DNA of 64,000 nt from positions 37,774-101,773 of the forward strand of contig NZ_BANH01000011.1 of the NCBI RefSeq assembly GCF_000964465.1, in the 5' to 3' direction. A program made the translations under genes and the position numbers. The stretch comes from Gluconobacter thailandicus F149-1 = NBRC 100600. GTDB lineage: Bacteria > Pseudomonadota > Alphaproteobacteria > Acetobacterales > Acetobacteraceae. The notes beneath the pieces were generated by a model that saw only the letters and a program-made list of their open reading frames with translations, made no database searches and was not told the origin of the DNA. Positions 1 through 7,046 of this stretch are shown piece after piece (position 1 is the first letter of the stretch; every line of letters starts with the position of its first letter).

Positions 1-528
1 CCCATCGTCCGGTCTGGCAATGGTTCTGTCCGTGTGGGAGCCCAAAACGGTGTGGTCTATCGCCCGACCGAAGCCTCCCCCACGCCACCAACACCCCCTA
101 CAGTTCAGCCTCAGGCTCCGGTTGCCCCTCCAGCCGTACCAACAAATTCTCCAACAGCACCCGAGACATCGCCTCCACCACCCGTTCTGGCTCCCGCCCC
201 TCAGCCCAGTTCACAAGCTGCGCCACAGGAGATGCCAGCTCCCTCAAAAGAACCTGCAGCGCCCCCTTCTCAGCCTATCCCGCAAGCTACCCCGCCTGCG
301 TCAACCATTTCACCTGAGGTTCAGGCCCCCATTCCTGAAACAGCGGCGCCCGCGACAAAACTTCCTGCTACAAACCAGCAGGAACCTTCCGCACCTCAGC
401 CGGTATCGCCCCCCACGACCACCGGGTCTAACGCTCCCGAAACACCCCATACTGATCCGGCACCATCCACCCCGGCCCCAGCGGCTTCAAAACCAGCCTC
501 GGATGAGGCTGGCAAGCAGGGAGGCTGA
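1..528 (+). CDS. Partial protein with long Pro/Ala/Thr-rich C-terminal tail
   Basis: The reading frame is open from the first base, so the start lies outside the window. The visible 175 residues begin with a short SGNGSVRVG-type stretch, followed by a roughly 145-residue tail very rich in Pro, Ala, Thr and Ser that ends in a TGA. Such low-complexity tails are typical of envelope or periplasm-spanning proteins. The SGNGSVRVG stretch resembles the beta-strand repeats of the next gene (SGNVTVDRV and similar), so the lost N-terminal part could be a related GIN/DUF2807-like domain; this is inference from one short segment. The stop is only two bases before the next ATG, so the two genes are almost certainly co-transcribed. 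Function unknown. Confidence 0.6.
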   Translation, partial: PIVRSGNGSVRVGAQNGVVYRPTEASPTPPTPPTVQPQAPVAPPAVPTNSPTAPETSPPPPVLAPAPQPSSQAAPQEMPAPSKEPAAPPSQPIPQATPPASTISPEVQAPIPETAAPATKLPATNQQEPSAPQPVSPPTTTGSNAPETPHTDPAPSTPAPAASKPASDEAGKQGG

Positions 529-530
529 CC

Positions 531-1934
531 ATGGCCAGACACAGGTCCCTGCGGAACCTTGGGCAAGGGTGTGCGGCTTTTGTCCTGAGCGCGGTGTTCA
601 CGACTTCGGCTCTGGCACAGACGCCTCCCCTCCCACCTGAACCACCGCCCCCTCCCAGCCCGCCTGCATCCACCGGCGTGAATACACCGCCTGGGCGGTT
701 TCTGGATCTGGCGCCCAGTTGTCTCACAGACCTGCATATCCGCGCGGGCGTTACGCCCTCCGTCCTGAGCGGAAACGCTGTTCTCACCATTGACGGTCAC
801 GACAAGCTGGAACTCAGCCTCAAGGATCATTCCTGCGATACGGATGGGAGCGCGGAAATTGAAGTTCCGATGGGAACGAATATTGGTTTCCGGGGCAATG
901 AAACCCACGTTATTGCCACGGGTATCCTAGGACGCATGAGCGGGTTTACCGCGAATGGCGACGTTGGAATCGAACAGGCCTCCGACATTTCGCTCCGGAT
1001 GACGGGCAATGGAAATGTTTCGATCGACAGAGTGTTCGGCAATGTCAAAGTTCAGAATTTTTCCAACGGTGACCTTTCTATTGGCACAGCCCAATCTCCT
1101 GACGTTGAGCTTGTGGCCACGTCCAGCGGTGATCTGACCATAAAAGGCGGCTGGATCGACACGCTCTCCATCCGTGACATGGGATCTTCCGACATTACAG
1201 CCCATGTCTGGGCGAAGGCTGCACATCTTGCAGTTTATGGAAGTGGAAACGTGACGGTTGATCGTGTCACAAAGACACTCTCGCAAACACATTTTGGTAG
1301 CGGTGCATTGAATGTCGAGGCTACCGGCGGGGCTCATGTCGAGACGACGAACAAGGTTGATGGAGACGCGATTGCCAGGGATGTTCTGGCCAGTCTTGGA
1401 AGTCATCTGTCCGCTACAGAGGCCAGTCACCTCGGAAACGTTCCAATACTCCTGAACACCCATTCGTCGCATCATCACAGCCTCATACGGCTGATCATCA
1501 CACTGGTGATCATCGGGCTCATACTACGTCGGGCCCGTCGCTACCGTGAGCGAACTGGCCAATCGTTTTTCGCAAATCTCTGGACGGATGCTTCAGAGGG
1601 ATACGCCTCATTTGTCCGCAACTGGGAAGCGCGGATGCGGGAACGTCGTGGTGAAGGGGCGCATACAACCGTTGAACCACCCCATATCCATTATACCCGC
1701 CGTGCCGTCGATCTTTATGAAGAAGTCGTGCACACCGCTCGCGAACAGAAGCAGCGTCATGCCAGCCGGGTGCACCCTTCCGCTCCGGATGCCGTATCCC
1801 TCAGCCCGGCACTGATCCGCCTGAACGAACGGCTCGCCCGTCTTGAACCAAGGCTTGCGCGGATGGAACAGTTCGTCACGTCTCCGGATTTCGCTCTGGA
1901 ACGGCAATTCCGGGACCTGGAACGCTCCGCTTGA
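531..1934 (+). CDS. Secreted/membrane protein with GIN-like head and PspC-like C-terminal tail
   Basis: The 467-aa protein has a signal peptide (cleavage likely after ALA-29) and a Pro-rich spacer at 31-46. A region of short beta-strand repeats at about 65-275 (GNVSIDRV, GDLSIG, GDLTIKGG, GNVTVDRV) resembles the auto-adhesin head GIN domain (DUF2807). One membrane helix lies at about 318-333 (LIRLIITLVIIGLILRRARR). The cytoplasmic tail ends with RLARMEQFVTSPDFALERQF, like the C-terminus of alphaproteobacterial PspB/PspC proteins. This arrangement would place the beta domain outside and a phage-shock-like helix inside, which suggests an envelope-stress or adhesion role; that is inferred. It starts two bases after the upstream stop and precedes the mla genes by 48 bases. 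Confidence 0.75.
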   Translation: MARHRSLRNLGQGCAAFVLSAVFTTSALAQTPPLPPEPPPPPSPPASTGVNTPPGRFLDLAPSCLTDLHIRAGVTPSVLSGNAVLTIDGHDKLELSLKDHSCDTDGSAEIEVPMGTNIGFRGNETHVIATGILGRMSGFTANGDVGIEQASDISLRMTGNGNVSIDRVFGNVKVQNFSNGDLSIGTAQSPDVELVATSSGDLTIKGGWIDTLSIRDMGSSDITAHVWAKAAHLAVYGSGNVTVDRVTKTLSQTHFGSGALNVEATGGAHVETTNKVDGDAIARDVLASLGSHLSATEASHLGNVPILLNTHSSHHHSLIRLIITLVIIGLILRRARRYRERTGQSFFANLWTDASEGYASFVRNWEARMRERRGEGAHTTVEPPHIHYTRRAVDLYEEVVHTAREQKQRHASRVHPSAPDAVSLSPALIRLNERLARLEPRLARMEQFVTSPDFALERQFRDLERSA

Positions 1935-1982
1935 GCAAGACAGACTTTGACGTAACCGAGCGGTCAGGGTAGGGGCAGAAGG

Positions 1983-2768
1983 GTGAATGCCGTTCTTGAT
2001 CCCATAGCGGCCCTTGGCCGTGCCGTCCTCGGCCTCGTCCGTCAGTCGGGCGCTCTCGCCATGTTTGCGCTGGAGGCGCTGTCGCATCTGGTGCGACCGC
2101 CGTTCTACTGGCGCATCTTCCTGTCCACGCTGATCGAAACGGGATTTTTCTCCCTGCCGGTCGTCGCGCTGACGGCCCTGTTCTCGGGAGCGGTCATCGC
2201 CCTTCAGTCCTATGTCGGGTTCGGGCAGTACCATGTGCAAAGCGCGATTGCCGGAATTGTGGTGCTGGCTGTCACCCGTGAACTCGGTCCTGTTCTGGCC
2301 GGCCTGATGGTCGCCGGGCGTGTTGGCGCGGCAATGTCCGCCCAGATCGGCACCATGCGCGTCACGGATCAGATCGACGCGCTCACGACACTTTCGACCA
2401 ACCCAATGAAATATCTGGTGACGCCCCGCCTGCTCGCCGGAACAATCGCCCTGCCCTGCCTTGTCGTCGTGGCGGACGTGCTGGGTGTTCTGGGTGGCTT
2501 CACCGTTTCGGTGGCAAAGCTGGGCTTCTCACCCTCCACGTACATCACGGCCACGCTGGAGTCCCTGAAGACCATCGACGTCGTCGTTGGCCTGGTCAAA
2601 GCCGCTGTCTTCGGTTTCCTGATCGCGCTGCTGGGCTGCTATCATGGCTATAACAGCCGTGGCGGCGCAGAAGGCGTTGGCTCTGCGACAACCGCCGCTG
2701 TGGTGGGAGCATCCATCCTGCTTCTGCTGTTCGATTACCTCCTGACAGATCTGTTCTTCTCTCAATGA
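1983..2768 (+). CDS. mlaE: MlaE-family ABC transporter permease (phospholipid transport)
   Basis: The 261-aa inner-membrane permease belongs to the MlaE/YrbE family, which moves phospholipids between inner and outer membrane together with MlaF and an MCE protein. The signature ELGPVLAGLMVAGRVGAAMS followed by QIGTMRVTDQIDAL is intact, and several hydrophobic helices fill the rest. It starts with GTG; the start gives the usual family length. Its stop overlaps the ATG of mlaF by four bases, so translation is coupled. No MCE-domain mlaD gene follows, which is unusual for this family; it must lie elsewhere if present. Confidence 0.93.
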   Translation: MNAVLDPIAALGRAVLGLVRQSGALAMFALEALSHLVRPPFYWRIFLSTLIETGFFSLPVVALTALFSGAVIALQSYVGFGQYHVQSAIAGIVVLAVTRELGPVLAGLMVAGRVGAAMSAQIGTMRVTDQIDALTTLSTNPMKYLVTPRLLAGTIALPCLVVVADVLGVLGGFTVSVAKLGFSPSTYITATLESLKTIDVVVGLVKAAVFGFLIALLGCYHGYNSRGGAEGVGSATTAAVVGASILLLLFDYLLTDLFFSQ

Positions 2769-3553
2769 GCACACCAAAAATCCGCATCCGCGGCCTCTCC
2801 AAGGCCTTCGGCTCCAAGGTCGTGCTCGATGGAATTGATCTCGACGTCGAAACCGGCACATCCATGGTCATCATCGGAGGTTCCGGATCAGGAAAATCCG
2901 TTCTTCTACGGTGTATTCTTGGCCTGATCGAACCTGATACTGGCACGATCGAGATCGACGGCGAGAATATCCTCACAGCGTCCCGCAGCCGTCAGGAAGC
3001 CATTCGCCGACAGATCGGCATGCTGTTCCAGAATGCTGCCCTGTTCGACAGCATGAGCGTTGCAGACAACATCGCCTTCGGTCTGCGTGCCAAGCACTCA
3101 GATCGTGATGGCCCCGTCCCGTCCCGTGCCAAGGCACGTGAACTGGCAGGCGGCATTCTCGAGCAGGTGGGACTGGATCCGTCTGTTGGACAACTCAGCC
3201 CGTCCGAGCTTTCAGGCGGGATGCAGAAGCGCGTCGGGTTGGCACGCGCCATCGCCGGACAGCCCAATATTCTGTTCTTTGACGAACCAACAACCGGGCT
3301 GGATCCGATCATGGGGGCTGTCATCGATGGCCTGATCGTGGATTGTGTCCAGAAACTCGGTTCAACCGCCATCGCCATTACGCATGACATGGCCTCTGCC
3401 CAGCGCATCGGTAACCGGGCAGCGATGCTCTATCATGGCAAACTGGTCTGGCAGGGACTGGCCGCGGACCTGATGCACTCTGGCAATGCCATGGTGGACC
3501 AGTTCACCCATGGGCGCCGGGAAGGGCCGATCACCATGGAACTGCGGAAGTGA
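2765..3553 (+). CDS. mlaF: MlaF-family ABC transporter ATP-binding protein
   Basis: The 262-aa ATPase of the Mla lipid transporter energises MlaE. Visible motifs are Walker A GGSGSGKS (38-45), Q-loop Gln at about 89, ABC signature LSGGMQKR (149-156) and Walker B ILFFDEP (169-175) followed by TTGLDP. SGGMQKRVGLARAIA is characteristic of the Mla/Mkl subgroup. It overlaps mlaE by four bases at its start and the following small gene at its end (GTGA overlap), so the three genes form a translationally coupled unit. Confidence 0.95.
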   Translation: MSTPKIRIRGLSKAFGSKVVLDGIDLDVETGTSMVIIGGSGSGKSVLLRCILGLIEPDTGTIEIDGENILTASRSRQEAIRRQIGMLFQNAALFDSMSVADNIAFGLRAKHSDRDGPVPSRAKARELAGGILEQVGLDPSVGQLSPSELSGGMQKRVGLARAIAGQPNILFFDEPTTGLDPIMGAVIDGLIVDCVQKLGSTAIAITHDMASAQRIGNRAAMLYHGKLVWQGLAADLMHSGNAMVDQFTHGRREGPITMELRK

Positions 3554-3753
3554 ACGAGTTCCGCCGTCCACCCATCTCCCGCACAGTGTGGCAGCGTCTT
3601 GGTCTGACCTATGTCATTGCACTGCCGATGCTACTCATCCTGTTCATGCATCCGCCCAAGACCCAGAACCTGCTCATCCAGGCGCTCATACTGCTCCTGA
3701 TCGTTACGGCTGCCCGAATCATGGCAAGGCTCATCATCCGCTCCGACGATTGA
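3550..3753 (+). CDS. Small two-helix membrane protein coupled to mlaEF
   Basis: The 67-aa protein starts with GTG overlapping the mlaF stop by four bases. It has a short basic N-terminus (MNEFRRPPISRTVWQR) and two hydrophobic segments at about 17-33 and 41-58 separated by a short loop, and it ends SDD. I recognise no family. The overlap with mlaF argues that it is translated and may be an accessory part of the lipid transporter, although the sequence alone does not show this. No MCE domain is present, so it cannot replace MlaD. Confidence 0.65.
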   Translation: MNEFRRPPISRTVWQRLGLTYVIALPMLLILFMHPPKTQNLLIQALILLLIVTAARIMARLIIRSDD

Positions 3754-3777
3754 CGCACTCGCTGACTGGATCATAAC
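3750..3777 (+). promoter_or_regulatory. Possible sigma-70 promoter for radA
   Basis: TTGACG and CATAAC are separated by 16 bases in the 81-base gap before radA. The -35 is close to consensus; the -10 matches only partly. Confidence 0.35.
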
Positions 3778-3834
3778 GGGAACACTCCCTATATCGGGAA
3801 GGCATCCCGGACATCCATCCAGCGAGACATCCCT

Positions 3835-5244
3835 TTGGCCAAGAAACCTACCGCACGTTTTGTCTGCCAGTCCTGCGGGGCAGTCTATTCCAAATGGGCC
3901 GGGAAGTGCGAAGCCTGTGGAGAATGGAACACGCTGGTCGAGGAAGCCGCTGAACCGACCGCTCGCAAGACCGGAAAACTGAGCGCAGGTCGCCTCCAGA
4001 CGGTCAGGCTTGACGGGGAAGCCAAACCGCCGCCGCGTATTACAACCAGTATTGCAGAACTGGACCGCGTTCTCGGTGGCGGCCTTGTGCCTGCATCCGT
4101 GGTGCTGGTGGGCGGTGATCCAGGGATCGGCAAATCCACCCTGATGCTCCAGACAACCTGCGCTCTGGCCCGAAGCGGCCACAAAGTCCTGTATGTCTCG
4201 GGCGAAGAATCCGTGGATCAGATCCGCATCCGGGCGCAGAGACTGGAACTGGCCAAAGATAGCAAGACGCTGGACTCGCTGGCTCTCGCAGCCTCCATCA
4301 ATGTCGGAGACATTGTGGGATCACTGGAAAACGATCGCTCCCACACGGTGGTTGTCATCGATTCCATCCAGACCATGTGGCTGGAGAGCGTGGAAAGCTC
4401 ACCAGGCTCTGTCGCACAGGTTCGGGCCAGCGCCTTCGAACTGATCCGGCTTGCGAAGACGCTCGGTTTTGCCCTGATCCTAATCGGACATGTCACCAAG
4501 GAAGGCTCTCTGGCCGGTCCGCGCGTTCTGGAACACATGGTCGATGCGGTCATGTATTTCGAAGGCGACCGTGGCCATCAATTCCGTATCCTGCGCGCCG
4601 CCAAGAACCGTTTTGGCGCAACAGACGAAATCGGCGTCTTCGCCATGACCGATACCGGTTTGACACAGGTTCCCAATCCTTCCGCCCTGTTCCTTGCGGA
4701 ACGACGGGGCAACATCGCAGGATCGGCCGTTTTCGCAGGACTTGAGGGAACACGACCAGTCCTCCTGGAAGTACAGGCTCTTCTCTCACCCAAAGCCGGC
4801 GACGGCGCCCCACGTCGTGCCGTCGTGGGATGGGACACGTCCCGCCTCAACATGCTTCTGGCTGTCCTGGATGCACGATGCGGCCTTAAACTGGCCAACA
4901 TGGATGTTCACCTTAATGTCGCAGGCGGTCTGCGCGTGAACGAACCTGCTGCGGATATGGCCGTTGCCGCCGCGCTGATTTCCGCCGCAACAGGACAACC
5001 CACCTCCTCAACAGCGGCTTATTTCGGTGAAGTTGGACTTTCTGGTGAGATCAGACAGGTTAGCCAAGCAGATCTGCGGCTGAAAGAAGTGGCGAAGCTG
5101 GGGTTTGGTGAAACGATTCTTCCAAGACGGGTATCGACCGCATCCGCACGCGTAAAGCCTCCCGCAGGCCTTCGGCTCCACGAGATCGGTCACCTGACTG
5201 ATCTCGTAGAAATGCTGACGGAAGACAAGAAAAGTTCCCAATAA
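3835..5244 (+). CDS. radA: DNA repair protein RadA
   Basis: The 469-aa RadA/Sms is a DnaB-like branch-migration helicase of homologous recombination. The domains are in order: a C4 zinc finger (CQSCG at 11-15 with CEAC at 25-28), a RecA-like ATPase core with Walker A GGDPGIGKST (93-102), the RadA-specific KNRFG motif (257-261) and a Lon-protease-like C-terminal domain. The start is TTG; the sequence MAKKPTARFVCQSCG matches family N-termini, so it is well supported. It stands after the mla genes with its own possible promoter, and the following gene is an unrelated surface protein. Confidence 0.96.
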   Translation: MAKKPTARFVCQSCGAVYSKWAGKCEACGEWNTLVEEAAEPTARKTGKLSAGRLQTVRLDGEAKPPPRITTSIAELDRVLGGGLVPASVVLVGGDPGIGKSTLMLQTTCALARSGHKVLYVSGEESVDQIRIRAQRLELAKDSKTLDSLALAASINVGDIVGSLENDRSHTVVVIDSIQTMWLESVESSPGSVAQVRASAFELIRLAKTLGFALILIGHVTKEGSLAGPRVLEHMVDAVMYFEGDRGHQFRILRAAKNRFGATDEIGVFAMTDTGLTQVPNPSALFLAERRGNIAGSAVFAGLEGTRPVLLEVQALLSPKAGDGAPRRAVVGWDTSRLNMLLAVLDARCGLKLANMDVHLNVAGGLRVNEPAADMAVAAALISAATGQPTSSTAAYFGEVGLSGEIRQVSQADLRLKEVAKLGFGETILPRRVSTASARVKPPAGLRLHEIGHLTDLVEMLTEDKKSSQ

Positions 5245-5308
5245 CCAAACATAATAATTTCAAAGTTTAACGAATTATTACCGATCAATACTACCGCGAA
5301 GTGTTCTA

Positions 5309-5342
5309 GCATGCCTGAAGAAAATCTTACTTCTTGGCATGC
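5309..5342 (+). repeat. Bulged inverted repeat between radA and the Hint-protein gene
   Basis: GCATGCC, a two-base bulge and AAGAA pair with TTCTT-GGCATGC across an 8-base loop, giving a 12-bp hairpin. There is no T-run after it, so it is not a textbook terminator; it could be an unusual radA terminator or a 5' UTR structure of the next gene. Confidence 0.5.
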
Positions 5343-5397
5343 AGCATTCCGAAGCTGACCTGTCGACTGTTCCTTCTCATTTAATAAAGGAATTCTT

Positions 5398-7023
5398 ATG
5401 TCGATATCTTCTGATATACTGATCAGTACATCTGTTTTGACCGTATCTTCAGGTGGACAGATCCAGAGTCTGTCAGGAGATCCTAACCCCACTGAAATTC
5501 CAGCCGGAACGACCGTTTCTGGAGGTTATGCCTCCGGAATCACACAGACTGTCGCTGGTTCTGCTGTGGGTTTTACAGTAAAAGGCCAGGACCAGCCCTA
5601 TAATTTCAATAACATGTATTACCCTGGACTGCAGATTGTGCAGTCTGGCGGAGTGGTCATTGATACAAATGTTATTGCCGAAACCTATCGAGTAGGTGGT
5701 GCTTTCAATTCCAGTGCAGCATCCGGTACCCAGATTGTCCTTAATGGGGGTTCAGCCCTGAATACAACGCTTCAGGGAGAAGAATATATTGTTACTGCTG
5801 GAATGCGAAATCCCTATATACTCAGCATCAATTCGGCCGTTCAGCATATTTCTTCTGGTGGATATGCAAGTGGTATTAACGTCCAGACGGCGGGCGTTTC
5901 CATCGTGTCCGCGGGCGGCTACGCCACAGGTACCACAATCAGCGGGGTCACAAAAAATCTGGCCCTTTATAATATCAATACCAATCCGATGGACGTAGCT
6001 TATCCCGTTCAAATCAGCGGCGAGCAGATTGTCTATGGCACGTCTGAGGATGTTACCCTCCTGTCAGATGGGCTGCTTGATGTCACTGGAATCGCCCGCC
6101 ACGTCACTGTCTCCAGCGGAGGCGAGTTGATCGGGGAAAATGATGCCACGCTTTCAGACATAACCGTCAGAGGGGGAGGCATTATTATGCTCGGGTCCTC
6201 AACAACATTCACGGACCCGATAACTGTACAGAGCAGTGCGGTATTTATTTTCAACGACATTGATAACTCTAGCAACCTCGTCAGCGCGGCTGTCGTTTCA
6301 ACGAGCGGCACATCCGGAACACTGGAAGTCATCTCCGCAGGAACTGTAGTTCAAGACCTTGCTATTCAGGGAGATTTCTCCTCCCCGCTCTATTTTACAA
6401 AAGCGGCATCCGGAAATCGCTTCGAGATGGGTTTTGGAACCCCCTGCTACTGCCCGGGAACGCTGATTGCGACCGAGACTGAAGAACTTCCCATCGAAGA
6501 ATTGAAAATCGGCACACCTGTTCGCACAGCTTCTGGTCAATTACGTCCAATTTCTTGGATTGGCCGCCGATCCTATGATCCCATCTTTGCTTATGGAAAC
6601 CGGGATGTCCTGCCAATCCTGATTCGCAAAGGGGCTCTTGGAAACAACCTCCCACGTCGGGATCTTACCGTGTCCCCCCTCCATGCCATGTTTCTGGATG
6701 GGTATCTCATTCCAGCACTTCATCTGGTCAACGATCTAACCATTATCCAGATCGAAAAACCCAACGAAATCAACTACATTCACCTTGAGCTGGAAACCCA
6801 TGACATTCTTCTGGCCGAGGGCGCACCCTCCGAAAGTTTTCTGGATGACAGTTCGCGCGGGATGTTTCACAACGCTCACGAATATAACGAACTCTATCCG
6901 GATGCTCCCGTTATGCCCCCGCAGTATTGCGCCCCGCGTCTGGAAGATGGGGCAGAGTTGGCCCGTATTCATCAACGCCTGAAGAACTACGCCCAGCAAG
7001 TTCTCTCTGAGAAGGCCGCCTGA
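5398..7023 (+). CDS. Hint-domain protein with AIDA-like beta-helix repeats
   Basis: The 541-aa protein starts at an ATG with a good ribosome site (AAGGAATTCTT before ATG). Residues about 1-340 are Gly/Ser/Thr/Val-rich repeats such as SSGGYASG, SAGGYATG and SSGGELIG, typical of AIDA/Hia-type passenger beta-helices. Residues about 348-500 form a Hint_2 (hedgehog/intein-like) domain beginning CYCPGT (nucleophile Cys350) with VSPLHAMFLDG later, where the family places its catalytic His. The Hint fold can cleave or splice the chain at the Cys. There is no obvious signal peptide and no autotransporter barrel, so export must use another route. Such proteins are recurrent in acetic acid bacteria. A glycosyltransferase follows 23 bases downstream, suggesting surface modification (inference). 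Confidence 0.85.
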   Translation: MSISSDILISTSVLTVSSGGQIQSLSGDPNPTEIPAGTTVSGGYASGITQTVAGSAVGFTVKGQDQPYNFNNMYYPGLQIVQSGGVVIDTNVIAETYRVGGAFNSSAASGTQIVLNGGSALNTTLQGEEYIVTAGMRNPYILSINSAVQHISSGGYASGINVQTAGVSIVSAGGYATGTTISGVTKNLALYNINTNPMDVAYPVQISGEQIVYGTSEDVTLLSDGLLDVTGIARHVTVSSGGELIGENDATLSDITVRGGGIIMLGSSTTFTDPITVQSSAVFIFNDIDNSSNLVSAAVVSTSGTSGTLEVISAGTVVQDLAIQGDFSSPLYFTKAASGNRFEMGFGTPCYCPGTLIATETEELPIEELKIGTPVRTASGQLRPISWIGRRSYDPIFAYGNRDVLPILIRKGALGNNLPRRDLTVSPLHAMFLDGYLIPALHLVNDLTIIQIEKPNEINYIHLELETHDILLAEGAPSESFLDDSSRGMFHNAHEYNELYPDAPVMPPQYCAPRLEDGAELARIHQRLKNYAQQVLSEKAA

Positions 7024-7046
7024 AGACCAAAGGATAAGCCGGAACT

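Noticed and set aside
20..640. 206-aa Pro/Arg-rich frame over the first gene
   Set aside because: It runs in another frame across the Pro-rich tail and the start of the next gene; its arginine-rich composition is that of an off-frame translation of high-G+C repeats.
5398..7023. Autotransporter (type V) reading of the Hint protein
   Set aside because: There are AIDA-like repeats but no signal peptide and no C-terminal barrel; the C-terminus is a Hint domain.
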